A stretch of 64,000 nt of DNA from Bacteroidales bacterium (GCA_016709025.1 JADJEQ010000006.1:124001-188000); one strand, 5' to 3'; shown: positions 8,975-17,993, numbered from the stretch's first letter. Notes: generated from the letters alone by a model not told the origin. Numbers and translations: made by a program.

Positions 8975-11233
8975 TCAGTCTCTCAATCCTGGCCCGGGAT
9001 CAGCTATCATCTTCTCAAATGCTTTAAAATGCTTTTCGGCAGGCAGTTCCGGTTCATCGCTCCAGTATGTTCCTGTAACAGACTCGTCATATGGCGGGAT
9101 TGAATTATCGGTTGGATAGGGTCCGGCAATATAAAGGGAAACATCCGTTCCTTCTTCCCATTCATCGGTTACACTGAACAAGTAGAAGCGCTGAAGTGCC
9201 CCTTCATAAACAAGATCTTTTTCGGCTTTGAGAGTAATCGTCTCAGGCTGAACATCATCATATTCAAGATATTGATAAAGATCGCTTTCGGCAATGGAAA
9301 CCTGATTGTTGAATTCTGCGGGCATCAGTTCAATTTTGCCTGATTCAAGGAGAAAATCGTGAAGGTCTCTGCGTACACCAGGATCAGCCGCGATTCTCTG
9401 CATATCCTTTTTTCTGAATTCCAGATTATTTCTGACCGATGCCTTGAGAACATTGAATTCGATGTATCTGTTCGTGGAATTCCTGTTTTTTATAAGTAAT
9501 GAATTGATCTGAGGATCGTTGTAAAAAGAGGCAATGTAAAACAACTGAGGGGTATATTGATCGCCTTCATACATTTGCCCGGGATTCGATGACAGTTCTT
9601 TCAAAAGCAGTGTAATTTTTAGCTTATAGGATTCTAACCCTGCGGCGGTTAGCATGCCTTTATCGAGCAAGGTAGCTGTTAAGTGAATGACATCATCCCG
9701 GTTCAGTGTATCCTGCAGTAATTCAAGGATTTCAGGAAAGAAGCCCTGAGCATATTCTGCTGAATCACGAAGCAAATTCAGTACTTTGTATTTGTAGATG
9801 GTATTTGGCGGAATCGAGACCAGTTGTTGTTTCACAAATGGTTGGTATGCAGAATCATAAGTACCTGCCAGCACAGCCAATGCTTCGAGTTTCGATGAGT
9901 GGGTGGGGCAGATGGGTTCAAAGTCAGTCACAATTCTTGCAAAGTAGCTGCTATCCAAATCATTGCTGACGGAGCTAATCAAAAGAGCCCTTGTGCTTCT
10001 ATAGGAGAGGGTGTCGTCAGTAAAGTTCCCGTGTAACTTCTGCCACACCAGCGGAATTTCATCCTTTGAGAAACTGTAAAACGAAAGTGCTTTGTAAGCC
10101 TGCTTTTTTACCAGTGAATCGGATGAAGTGAGGCCTTCAAGCAATGCAATTGTTTTATTTTCAGTGAGTTTCCCCGGGGTGGTGGTGTCACTTATACTGA
10201 ATGAGTCAAGACATCGCTGAACCGGACCGATATCCTGGTATATCCGGGGTGTCCTTGTTATGAGCTTGTACATGCTTCGACCCTTCAGAATCAGTTTTGA
10301 TCTGGTTAGCAGGTGATTTGAATTTGACATAGTCACAAACTGCCAGGAGAGTGGTGTTTCTGACAATTTTGTTTGCGAAATAATTGAATCAGAAGCATCT
10401 GACGCATCAAGACAGTATTTTCTGAAAAAAGCACTGTCACAGTTGCTTTGGTAAAAGGGTGAATATACTTTTCTGGATATCATCACTTTATCACCTGTAA
10501 AAGGATCAAAGGAGTTGTAGTTTTCCGATGAAACATATACGTCGTTGAAGTATTCATCTTCAGTCCGTGTAAATGAATCCGGAGCCAGCGCAGAAAAATG
10601 GCCTTCTTCATTATTCACCGGTTTCCATTGAAGCCAGTCGTAATCTTTAAGCTTAAATGAATTGAAGAAGAAACCGGATTGCGTTTCATCCTTATCTTTA
10701 GTAGCTTTTCCTGAAATCAGATTGTAGATTCTTGTGCCACGCACCACAGATAATACCTGCAATGTTTGTCCGTTATTCATGTCAAAGGAAAATCGCAGGG
10801 CAGGAAAACCATTGAACATGGTTTTTTCAGAAATCAGGTTGGAATTTTCCAATGTGTACATGTTGCTTTTTATCAATGAAAGCACCAGGGTATCATCGGG
10901 ATAATAATTTAATTTATTGTCGATATACTGTACAGCAAATTCATGACCGGTAGAAATGTCAATACCGGATATAACGCCTACAATAGAACCGTTTTCCCCA
11001 TCACTTGCATCTGTTATCACATTTTCTTTCGGATAGCCAGGGAATTCAACTTCATAAGCGCCTTTTTCAGAATGGAAAACTGACCAGTTTTCAGCAACTT
11101 TATCAATGAATCTGAATGAATCAAAGAATCGGTTTATGTCCTCCTTTTCATTTTCATCACTATTCAGTCCAAAAATTATATAAATATTGTCATTTTCACG
11201 GGCAATCCGGAAGGAAACATTAATCTGATTCAT
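8975..11233 (-). CDS. HEAT-like repeat protein, downstream part of an interrupted TraB/GumN fusion
   Basis: 752 aa as called, but its ATG at 11233 is internal. Reading upstream in the same frame gives 26 more sense codons (KVNPAKIRVKTVEHNG...) before a TAG at 11312-11314, which directly ends the TraB/GumN-like ORF. The first half has repeated sensor-like segments (WSVFHSEKGAYEVEFPGYP; WLQWKPVNNEEGHFSALAPD), which are PsbP/DUF-like beta motifs. The middle, about residues 350-560, looks like HEAT-type helical repeats (ALLEGLTSSDSLVKKQAYKA; LEALAVLAGTYDSAYQPF). It has no signal peptide of its own, which supports fusion with the upstream ORF. Function unknown. Confidence 0.7.
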   Translation of the reverse strand: MNQINVSFRIARENDNIYIIFGLNSDENEKEDINRFFDSFRFIDKVAENWSVFHSEKGAYEVEFPGYPKENVITDASDGENGSIVGVISGIDISTGHEFAVQYIDNKLNYYPDDTLVLSLIKSNMYTLENSNLISEKTMFNGFPALRFSFDMNNGQTLQVLSVVRGTRIYNLISGKATKDKDETQSGFFFNSFKLKDYDWLQWKPVNNEEGHFSALAPDSFTRTEDEYFNDVYVSSENYNSFDPFTGDKVMISRKVYSPFYQSNCDSAFFRKYCLDASDASDSIISQTKLSETPLSWQFVTMSNSNHLLTRSKLILKGRSMYKLITRTPRIYQDIGPVQRCLDSFSISDTTTPGKLTENKTIALLEGLTSSDSLVKKQAYKALSFYSFSKDEIPLVWQKLHGNFTDDTLSYRSTRALLISSVSNDLDSSYFARIVTDFEPICPTHSSKLEALAVLAGTYDSAYQPFVKQQLVSIPPNTIYKYKVLNLLRDSAEYAQGFFPEILELLQDTLNRDDVIHLTATLLDKGMLTAAGLESYKLKITLLLKELSSNPGQMYEGDQYTPQLFYIASFYNDPQINSLLIKNRNSTNRYIEFNVLKASVRNNLEFRKKDMQRIAADPGVRRDLHDFLLESGKIELMPAEFNNQVSIAESDLYQYLEYDDVQPETITLKAEKDLVYEGALQRFYLFSVTDEWEEGTDVSLYIAGPYPTDNSIPPYDESVTGTYWSDEPELPAEKHFKAFEKMIADPGPGLRD

Positions 11234-11311
11234 TTTTATCAGGTCAGCCTGTCTGAATTCAATACCATTATGCTCAACGGTTTTAACCCTGATCTTTGCC
11301 GGATTTACTTT

Positions 11312-12412
11312 CTAGGCCGTTTGGGCAAACATAACCGCCATGCTGTTCATATCTGTAATGTGCGCGTATACTGAAGCTGAGCGGGCAAATGCCATGTAAA
11401 AACTGTTTGTTCCGATGTCAAAACAAATCCCATGCATTATACCCATGGGAAAATTTGGTGATGTAAATGACTGGCCGGGCATATCCACCTGAAAACCGGA
11501 TTTTGGATCAGAATAAGTAACCCAGGGTATTTCAATATTTCTGAACGGAAATTTCTCTGCCAGCCCGGTAAAGGTCTCTTTTACCGGTTCAACAGTGTAA
11601 CCTTTCGCTCTGAGGATTTCGATGAGTCCTTCTTTACCCGGAAGATGACCTATTCCTATTGTATAAAATGCACTTGTTTTCTTTGAAATGCTGTCAATCT
11701 GTGAAGCCATTCCATAATTCCTGTCGGTAAACAGGGCCTTATACAGATCTGCAGGCATCTCGTCCGTGAGCCTTTCAATCGCTTTAAGGTCGGCTTTTCT
11801 GTAAATTTCAACCATTCTGCCGTCTTTAGTCAGCCGCTTTTTTCCGATGGTAAAATCGGTATAATTCATTCTCAGACTGTCAGAAAACTGGTCAAAAAGT
11901 TTTATCTGGGTATTCAGGTTCTCAATTCCGATACATATTTTTCCTTCATGCCTTGCAATGTTGTACAAATAACTGTCGAGTACAACCGGCATTCGCTTAT
12001 TATTGCCCGACAATCCGGGAATAAGCTGCCTCAGGACTACAGGACTGAGCTTTTTAAGAGAGATTTTGTCCAGCCCGGTACTCTGGCTTATTTCCTCAAG
12101 CGCTTCCTCTTCAGCTTCGAAGTACTCCTTTTCAGTCTGTTGCTGAAGCTTAGTATCGAAGGACTGGTATAGAAATTTGATCACCGAGTCGTTGGAAACT
12201 TCATTGGCAAAAACCTCACATTCGGCTAGCTTGTAAAACAACGAATCGCTGAAATTAAATATACGTTCATCGTCAACATGCATCGATCCGAAAAGATATG
12301 ATGGTTTTAAAATTCCGTTTCCCGACACCTTCCATAGTCTTGTGTTTGTATACTGAGCAGATATTGTAAGCGCGAACAGGGTGAATAAAAGGATAAAGGC
12401 AGGTTTCTTCAT
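11312..12412 (-). CDS. TraB/GumN family protein (upstream part of interrupted fusion)
   Basis: 366 aa. Signal peptide MKKPAFILLFTLFALTISAQ, then the TraB/GumN pattern: LFGSMHVDDERIF near residue 40, a helical middle, and FYTIGIGHLPGKEGLIEIL plus GYTVEPV near 250-275. Family members are probable metal-dependent proteases or quality-control proteins of the periplasm (established only by homology). After this domain it continues with a WVTYSDPKSGFQVDMPG segment resembling repeats in the next ORF, then stops at TAG 11312. Same-frame continuation into 8975-11233 suggests an original protein of about 1145 aa. Confidence 0.75.
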   Translation of the reverse strand: MKKPAFILLFTLFALTISAQYTNTRLWKVSGNGILKPSYLFGSMHVDDERIFNFSDSLFYKLAECEVFANEVSNDSVIKFLYQSFDTKLQQQTEKEYFEAEEEALEEISQSTGLDKISLKKLSPVVLRQLIPGLSGNNKRMPVVLDSYLYNIARHEGKICIGIENLNTQIKLFDQFSDSLRMNYTDFTIGKKRLTKDGRMVEIYRKADLKAIERLTDEMPADLYKALFTDRNYGMASQIDSISKKTSAFYTIGIGHLPGKEGLIEILRAKGYTVEPVKETFTGLAEKFPFRNIEIPWVTYSDPKSGFQVDMPGQSFTSPNFPMGIMHGICFDIGTNSFYMAFARSASVYAHITDMNSMAVMFAQTA

Positions 12413-12710
12413 GTGAGAATATTGTGTGGAAACTCATACATTGGTAATTTGCAAAGATTCATATTCAATCTTTCTCAAAATAACGTTTTATCTGTATTGA
12501 TTCAGAAGGATTGACCTTATAAAGGAATGTTATATTCTTTAGCCTGGTATATCAGGCGATCATTGCCTGACAAATATATTGAGAACCGATAATTATAAAA
12601 AGCATTATTTGTCATCTATGGATTATTTATAACAGGTATAGATAATATGCATATTCATCATTAAAACCTTCTAACTGAATAACTCTCCGGTGAACTGCCC
12701 ATTAGCAAAA
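12413..12710. repeat. Duplicated intergenic segment (copy of 13735-13950)
   Basis: About 12490-12700 resembles 13735-13950: shared landmarks are GATTCAGAAG/GGTTCAGAAG, TATTGAGAACCG, AATTATAAAAAGC, GATTATTTATAA and GAACTGCCCATT in the same order and spacing. It is continuous with the duplicated terminator and gene remnant that follow. No gene is seen in it. Confidence 0.6.
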
Positions 12711-12749
12711 AAAAGACAAAGGCTGCTTGTTGGGCAGCCTTTGTCTTTT
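12711..12749 (-). terminator. Rho-independent-type hairpin (duplicated copy)
   Basis: Perfect 16-bp stem: AAAAGACAAAGGCTGC (12711-12726) and its complement at 12734-12749, with a 7-nt loop and T/A-rich edges on both sides, so it could act in either direction. It follows the remnant of the oxoamine synthase gene on the minus strand and matches the hairpin at 13960-13994. Confidence 0.65.
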
Positions 12750-12769
12750 ATCATGAATCAGGAAAATTA

Positions 12770-12957
12770 CAACTTGGAAACATCATACATCACATCAGCA
12801 CACATACCGGCCTCAGGTTTTTTTCGTACTTCCTTATTGGCTTCAATGGTGTCTTTACCTCTTCCAGGATATTTTCTTCCGATGGGATCAGGCGCAGCAG
12901 GGTCATTCCTTTCGGAATAACCGGATAAGTAACGACGGAGCAGAAAATGCCTGATTA
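12770..12957 (-). pseudogene. Decayed 3' fragment of the alpha-oxoamine synthase gene
   Basis: Read on the minus strand, about 60 codons match the C-terminus of the gene at 14014-15261: the end ADVMYDVSKL against ADVMYDISKL, the segment EVRKKPEAG against DVRKRLEAG, and at DNA level CATTCCTTTCGGAATAACCGG against CATTCCTTTTGGAATTACAGG. Similarity stops near 12957. There is no 5' part and no catalytic residue, so it is a remnant of a segmental duplication. The following 12958-13246 shows nothing recognisable. Confidence 0.7.
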
Positions 12958-13246
12958 TATTATGCATTGTTCAGGGTTGTTTCGTTATAAAGATCGGAAA
13001 CTTTAAAATATTTTTCATTGGTGATTTTCTGCCCGGATGCCAGCAAGCAACTTGGTGATATTTCTAAAACGGAAAATGTTCTCTTCAGTTAGATCAGTTT
13101 GCAGTTTGTTCACTTGTTGTAACCTCTTTCAACAACAGATTTTAAATATAAATATCAAATTCCCGGTTGTATAAAAGAAAATCAGTCCACATATAAAATA
13201 CATGAATCTTTCAATGATATGGTCGGAAAATATTCCGGGATTCCGA

Positions 13247-13725
13247 TTATTGATTCTCAAACTTCACATTTGTAAAAATACCTTCTGTAAAGATCTTCGT
13301 CTCGTAATCAAAATTAATCCCTTTAAACTGAAATGTTCCGGAAATCAGCTTCTTTCCTGGTCATATTTTGTAACTACAATCTGTCCTGTTGGTGCATTGG
13401 CATTGGCATCCAGCGATGAATAAATATCACCACTCAATAATGTAAAAGCGCAATAGGCATTTGCAATATCTGTCGTTAAATTATACGTTCCTGTTGTGTT
13501 TCCGTTGTATATGATTTGTAAATGTTGTGATGAGCCATAAAATGCAGATACGGCCGTTAGTCCGGAAGCTGAGTTGTAAACCGCTGTCGAAAGGTTAGCT
13601 GTCCAGGTGTTACCATCAAATTTTACTGAAACAACGGTGGCTTCATTTTCGTCTTTGTCTTTTTTACAACCGGTTGTACTGAATAAAATTGCCGCTAAAA
13701 AGCTGATAAACATAAGTTTTCTCAT
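13247..13725 (-). pseudogene. SPII lipoprotein gene with C-terminal frameshift
   Basis: The intact frame, 13345-13725, gives 126 aa: signal MRKLMFISFLAAILFSTTGC, then KKDKDENE and a beta-rich domain, ending abruptly as TKYDQERS. Shifting frame near 13345-13357 (a run of A/G: CAGGAAAGAAGC) recovers LISGTFQFKGINFDYETKIF and TEGIFTNVKFENQ with a stop at 13247-13249. This matches the tail of the paralog at 8391-8873. One base is therefore missing or added near 13350. Role unknown. Confidence 0.65.
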
Positions 13726-13817
13726 AGTAATGGTTTATTTTTATTGGTTCAGAAGAATTGACTTTATACAAGAATTTATTGATTCTTAACCTGGGATATA
13801 TGGCTATCACAACCGGA

Positions 13818-13848
13818 CAAATGTATTGAGAACCGCTAATTATAAAAA
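13818..13848 (-). promoter_or_regulatory. Candidate Bacteroidetes promoter for lipoprotein gene
   Basis: On the minus strand TACATTTG (13818-13825) fits the TAnnTTTG -7 element; 19 nt further upstream is TTTT at 13845-13848 in place of TTTG. It lies about 93 bp ahead of the ATG at 13725. The duplicated copy keeps TATATTTG at 12571-12578. Confidence 0.35.
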
Positions 13849-13959
13849 GCTATTTTTGTCATCCTGTGATTATTTATAAAAGGTACTAATAGTAAGGCAT
13901 ATCCATCAAATAATTCATCAATCAGATTTGTTTTCAGATGAACTGCCCATTCACATAAA

Positions 13960-13994
13960 AAGACAAAGGCTGCTTTTCGGGCAGCCTTTGTCTT
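13960..13994 (-). terminator. Rho-independent-type terminator of the oxoamine synthase gene
   Basis: 14-bp perfect stem AAGACAAAGGCTGC (13960-13973) with 13981-13994 and a 7-nt loop; the A-run at 13957-13960 becomes a U-run on the minus-strand transcript. It lies 20 bp beyond the stop of the gene at 14014-15261. Confidence 0.75.
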
Positions 13995-14013
13995 GAATCA
14001 TGTAACAGGAATA

Positions 14014-15261
14014 TTACAATTTCGAAATATCGTACATCACATCGGCATACTCTCCTGCCTCTAGTCTTTTACGCACATCCTTATAGGCTTCAATGGTATA
14101 CTTTACATCTTCCAGTGTATGTTCTGATGTGGGGATCAACCGCAACAAAATCATTCCTTTTGGAATTACAGGATAGGTGACGATGGAGCAGAAGATTCCA
14201 TAATTTTCGCGAAGATCAACAGTAATCTGTGTGGCTTCAGGAATTCCGCCTTCAAGAATGACCGGCGTTACCGGTGATGATGCAGGGCCCAGGTTGAAGC
14301 CGGCTTCACGCAGACCTGACTGTAGTGCGTTGACAATCTTCCAGAGGTTTTCCCTGAGTTCAGGATGCGTTCTGATCAGGTCGAGGCGTTTAAGTGATCC
14401 GATGACCATCGGCATGGGCAATGATTTTGCGAAGGTCTGCGACCGCATGTTGTGTCGCAGGTAATCGACAATGTCGGTACGTGAAGCTACAAAAGCACCA
14501 ATTCCGGCCATTGCTTTGGCAAATGTACCAAAATAGAGATCAACACCGTCGACCACTCCCTGTGCTTCGTGTGTTCCGGCTCCCGTTGGTCCCATGGTTC
14601 TAAAACCGTGGGCATCGTTGACCAATAACCTGAAATCAAATTCCTTTTTCATTTCCACGATTTCCTTCAGATTTCCCTGGTCGCCGGTCATTCCGTAAAC
14701 GCCTTCCGTAATCACCAGGATTCCACCACCGGTTTCTTCGGTCATTTTACGGGCGCGTTTCAACTGGATCTTCAGGTTTTCCATATTGTTGTGCGGGTAA
14801 ACAAAGCGTTTTCCCATATGCAGGCGCGCACCGTCGATGATGCAGGCATGCGCTTCAGAATCGTAAACAATTACATCCTTACGATCGACCAATGCGTCGA
14901 TGATTGAAACCATGCCCTGGTATCCATAGTTCAGGAGAAAAGCATCTTCCTTGCCAACGAAAGCGGCAAGTTCGCGTTCAAGTTGCTCGTGATAAATGGT
15001 TTGACCCGACATCATACGGGCACCCATCGGGTATGCCAGACCCCAGTCTTTGGTGGCTTGTGCATCTGCCTCCCTTACTTCAGGGTGGTTGGCAAGACCG
15101 ATATAGTTGTTCAGACTCCAGACCAATACTTCTTTGCCGCGAAATTTCATACGGCTTCCAATTTCACCTTCCAGTTTCGGGAACATAAAGTATCCATCGG
15201 CCCGTTTGGCATACATCCCCAGCGGCCCAAGGTTCATCACCCTTTTTTCAAAAATATCCAC
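14014..15261 (-). CDS. Alpha-oxoamine synthase family PLP enzyme (KBL/BioF/SPT-like)
   Basis: 415 aa, the usual length. PLP-dependent enzymes of this family condense an amino acid with an acyl-CoA and release CO2. Seen: substrate/PLP residues in EAHACIIDG (His138) and NDAHGF (Asp216, His218), and the Schiff-base lysine in GTFAKAMAGIGAF (Lys249). The sequence differs from the shorter serine palmitoyltransferases I remember from Bacteroides. It fits a second Bacteroidetes-wide subgroup often annotated as 8-amino-7-oxononanoate synthase or glycine C-acetyltransferase. No biotin or threonine-degradation genes are near, so the substrate is open; a role in sphingolipid- or sulfonolipid-type base synthesis is possible (inference). 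Confidence 0.85.
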   Translation of the reverse strand: MDIFEKRVMNLGPLGMYAKRADGYFMFPKLEGEIGSRMKFRGKEVLVWSLNNYIGLANHPEVREADAQATKDWGLAYPMGARMMSGQTIYHEQLERELAAFVGKEDAFLLNYGYQGMVSIIDALVDRKDVIVYDSEAHACIIDGARLHMGKRFVYPHNNMENLKIQLKRARKMTEETGGGILVITEGVYGMTGDQGNLKEIVEMKKEFDFRLLVNDAHGFRTMGPTGAGTHEAQGVVDGVDLYFGTFAKAMAGIGAFVASRTDIVDYLRHNMRSQTFAKSLPMPMVIGSLKRLDLIRTHPELRENLWKIVNALQSGLREAGFNLGPASSPVTPVILEGGIPEATQITVDLRENYGIFCSIVTYPVIPKGMILLRLIPTSEHTLEDVKYTIEAYKDVRKRLEAGEYADVMYDISKL

Positions 15262-15302
15262 AGTAATTCAGTTTTAAGGTTTCTTATCCTGTAAATTGGG
15301 TG

Positions 15303-15333
15303 CAAAGCTATGGATTTTTATGGTTTCATCAAT
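15303..15333 (-). promoter_or_regulatory. Candidate Bacteroidetes promoter for oxoamine synthase gene
   Basis: Minus strand: -7 element TAGCTTTG (15303-15310) and ATTG (15330-15333) at the -33 position with exactly 19 nt between, against consensus TTTG-N19-TAnnTTTG. It sits about 42 bp ahead of the start codon at 15261. Confidence 0.55.
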
Positions 15334-15428
15334 TGAAACGAAGAAAATCGGAGAAACAGTTTTGTGCTAAAAGAATATGAACAAACGAACGCAATGGCTG
15401 TTTAACGAACGATTATGAAATTTAAACA

Positions 15429-15617
15429 ATGACTGATCCCATCAATATATTCTGGTTCCGGCGCGACCTCAGGTATAACGATAACAGAGGCCTCTTTGAA
15501 GCCCTTAAATCGGGCAGGAGAGTGCTTCCATTGTTTATTTTGATACCGAAATACTCAGCAAACTGCCAAACGACGATAGCCGGGTTACTTTTATTTTCAA
15601 CAGGATCAGTTGGCTGA
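15429..15617 (+). CDS. Deoxyribodipyrimidine photolyase, N-terminal piece (frameshifted)
   Basis: Opens with INIFWFRRDLRYNDNRGLFEAL, the classic start of the photolyase/cryptochrome antenna domain. The frame fails near 15540. Reading from 15541 in another frame gives FDTEILSKLPNDDSRVTF and runs without stops into the large downstream ORF. This fits one missing T in TTTATTTTGAT (T run 15538-15541). Confidence 0.7.
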   Translation: MTDPINIFWFRRDLRYNDNRGLFEALKSGRRVLPLFILIPKYSANCQTTIAGLLLFSTGSVG

Positions 15618-15766
15618 ATGAACAGCTTTCTTCCATTGGAAGCCGCATTGAGGTCCGCATCGGAAAGCCGGTCGAAGTTTTCCGGGAGCTCTCTTCAAAA
15701 CTGAATATTGAAACTGTTTTTACCAATCGTGACTATGAGCCTTACGCCATCGGCCGCGATAAACAG

Positions 15767-16729
15767 GTGGCTGAAGCACTTAAATCGTCAGGCATTGGTT
15801 TTGAAACATTCAAAGATCAGGTGTTGTTTGAGGCTGATGAAATTCTGAAACCAGATGGCAAGCCTTATGTAGTTTTTACACCATACAGCAAAAAGTGGCT
15901 CGAAAAGTTGAATACCGATGGTGTGGTTCAATTTGATTCGGAATCGGGGTTAAATAATTTTATTGCGTCAACTGACAGCAAAATGCCTTCCCTTCAGGAA
16001 ATTGGCTTCACTGTTGGCCGGTTTTCAATACCCGGTTCCATCATCATGGAAGACCTCATTAAAAACTATGCTGAAACACGCAATTTCCCCGGTCTCGACA
16101 GTACCAGCAGGCTTGGCTTGCATCTGAGGTTCGGGACAATCAGTGTGAGAGACTGTATTATTGCCGGGATGAAATTAAGCGCTGTATGGTTAAACGAACT
16201 TATCTGGCGCGAGTTTTTTATGCAGATACTGGCAAATTTCCCCCATGTAGAAAAGAGTGCTTTCAGGAATGAATACGACAGAATACAGTGGTTGAATGAT
16301 GAAGCCCTGTTTGAGAAATGGTGTGATGGAAGAACAGGATATCCAATGGTGGATGCAGGTATGAGGGAACTCAGCCAGACGGGGTTTATGCATAACCGGG
16401 TTAGAATGGTTGTTGCAGGTTTCCTTGTAAAACACCTGTTGATCGACTGGCGATGGGGTGAAGCATGGTTTGCAGAGAAACTACTTGATTTCGAGCTGTC
16501 ATCCAATAACGGGAACTGGCAATGGGCGGCCGGAAGCGGATGCGATGCAGCGCCGTATTTCAGAATTTTTAATCCTGCAGAACAGGCCAGGAAATTTGAT
16601 CCTCAGGCAATTTACATCAAAAAGTGGATACCTGAATATGGCACCCCTGCCTACCCACAGCCGGTAGTAGAACATACCGAAGCCCGCAAACGCTGTTTGT
16701 CAGCCTTTCAATCCGCGCTGAAAAGCTGA
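15767..16729 (+). CDS. phr: Deoxyribodipyrimidine photolyase, main part
   Basis: 320 aa as called; homologous reading begins at 15541. With the N-terminal piece the gene spans 15429-16729, about 434 codons, normal for class I photolyases that repair cyclobutane pyrimidine dimers with light and FADH-. Seen: LNELIWREFFMQIL, GYPMVDAGMRELSQTGFMHN, and the FAD-binding hallmark beginning WRWGEAWFAEKLLDFELSSN with NGNWQWAAGSGCDAAPYFR. The conserved Trp and Asn residues of the FAD pocket are present. The internal ATG at 15767 is not the true start. It could be a cryptochrome-type homolog, but the CPD-photolyase reading is favoured. Confidence 0.82.
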   Translation: MAEALKSSGIGFETFKDQVLFEADEILKPDGKPYVVFTPYSKKWLEKLNTDGVVQFDSESGLNNFIASTDSKMPSLQEIGFTVGRFSIPGSIIMEDLIKNYAETRNFPGLDSTSRLGLHLRFGTISVRDCIIAGMKLSAVWLNELIWREFFMQILANFPHVEKSAFRNEYDRIQWLNDEALFEKWCDGRTGYPMVDAGMRELSQTGFMHNRVRMVVAGFLVKHLLIDWRWGEAWFAEKLLDFELSSNNGNWQWAAGSGCDAAPYFRIFNPAEQARKFDPQAIYIKKWIPEYGTPAYPQPVVEHTEARKRCLSAFQSALKS

Positions 16730-16829
16730 AAATACCTTCCTTTCTTAAATTTTGTTAAGAATCCCAATAACCATAATATTTGTAGGCATAAGGCGTTCAT
16801 CGTATGCTTTATATGTTTATTTTTGCACC

Positions 16830-17639
16830 ATGATTAGAAAAGGCATTTTTTCTCTACTGATTCTTCTGTTGGTAGTTCTTGCTTCGTGCAGTAAATACCA
16901 GAAACTGTTGAAAAGCACGGACAACGAGGCGAAATACGAAAAGGCAATAACCTATTACGAAGAAAAAGATTATTACCGGGCAATTCAGCTTTTCGACCAG
17001 TTATTGCCTTTTTTCAGGGGTACTGAGAAGGCGGAACGGATGGCATATTATTATGCAAATGCGCATTACGAGCAGAAAGATTACATCCTTGCCAGTTATT
17101 ATTTCACTCAGTTTGCAACAAATTTCCCCAACAGCAAGAATGCAGAAGAGGCAGCTTACATGCGGGCCTATTGTAACTATCTTGAATCACCGCCATCAAG
17201 CCTCGACCAGACTGTTACCTACGATGCCATCAAAGACCTTCAGCTTTTCATCAATCAGTATCCAAGGAGTGAACGTGTAGCCAAAGCGAATGAACTGATT
17301 GATGAACTCAGATTAAAGCTTGAGACCAAGGCGCTTGATATTGCTAAATTGTATTTTGCAATGAAAGATTACAAAGCAGCAGTCATCAATTTTCAGAATC
17401 TGATTAAAGAATATCCCGATACCAAATATCGCGAAATTGCCATGTTTCATATAGCAAAAGCCTACACTTATTATGCTGAGCTAAGTGTTGAAACAAAGAA
17501 AGGCGAGCGGTATCAGTTAAGTTCCGAGGCCGTTGATAATCTTCTGGCCAATTTTCCTGAATCCCAGTATACCAAAGAAGCCCGGCAAATTCAGAAGAAC
17601 GCTCAAAAAGAATTACAAAACCTGACAATATTACAATAA
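16830..17639 (+). CDS. bamD: Outer membrane assembly lipoprotein BamD
   Basis: Start chosen at 16830 (MIRKGIFSLLILLLVVLASC), giving an SPII lipoprotein; the longer frame from 16752 places the signal internally. 269 aa of TPR-like helical repeats (KAITYYEEKDYYRAIQLFDQ; FPNSKNAEEAAYMRAYCNYL; EYPDTKYREIAMFHIAKAY). BamD is the lipoprotein of the BAM machinery that folds outer-membrane beta-barrels. It heads the conserved bamD-rpoZ-coaBC-DUF4835-recN cluster; the next gene begins 6 bp on. Confidence 0.88.
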   Translation: MIRKGIFSLLILLLVVLASCSKYQKLLKSTDNEAKYEKAITYYEEKDYYRAIQLFDQLLPFFRGTEKAERMAYYYANAHYEQKDYILASYYFTQFATNFPNSKNAEEAAYMRAYCNYLESPPSSLDQTVTYDAIKDLQLFINQYPRSERVAKANELIDELRLKLETKALDIAKLYFAMKDYKAAVINFQNLIKEYPDTKYREIAMFHIAKAYTYYAELSVETKKGERYQLSSEAVDNLLANFPESQYTKEARQIQKNAQKELQNLTILQ

Positions 17640-17644
17640 ACCAT

Positions 17645-17977
17645 ATGGATTTTAAAAAGATCAAAACCGACACAGTCGCAGTTACCCGAAACATTAATCT
17701 TTTGATGGAACCTACTGACAACATTTATGAGTCTGTAGCCATCATGTCGAAACGTGCCAATCAGATTGGCCTTGAAATTAAGGAAGAATTAAACTCCAAA
17801 ATTTCCGAGTTTGCCGTTCCGAGCGATAATCTTGAAGAAGTGTTTGAAAACAGGGAACAGATTGAAATCGCCAAGTATTATGAGCATCTTCCCAAACCTA
17901 CACTCATTGCTGTTCAGGAATTTCTGAATGGCCAGGTTTACTTTCGCAACCCTTTGAAAGACCAGGAAGAAGATTGA
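17645..17977 (+). CDS. rpoZ: RNA polymerase omega-like subunit (Rpb6 family)
   Basis: 110 aa. DFKKIKTDTVAVTRNINLL and NIYESVAIMSKRANQIG match the Rpb6/omega fold as found in Bacteroidetes, where omega is longer and divergent from the E. coli form. It would help assemble RNA polymerase. It sits 6 bp after bamD and 17 bp before coaBC, so co-transcription is very likely. Confidence 0.82.
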   Translation: MDFKKIKTDTVAVTRNINLLMEPTDNIYESVAIMSKRANQIGLEIKEELNSKISEFAVPSDNLEEVFENREQIEIAKYYEHLPKPTLIAVQEFLNGQVYFRNPLKDQEED

Positions 17978-17993
17978 TTATTGAGGTAAGCTT

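Noticed and set aside
11312..11314. TAG as recoded codon (pyrrolysine or suppression)
   Set aside because: No pyl genes, no other in-frame TAG pattern in the window; a point error or mutation is simpler.
12767..12967. 66-aa minus-strand ORF as a real gene
   Set aside because: Only its C-terminal part matches the oxoamine synthase, with no catalytic residues; treated as a remnant.
14904..15294. Plus-strand ORFs opposite the oxoamine synthase
   Set aside because: Shadows of the strongly conserved minus-strand gene; no start signals or domain features.
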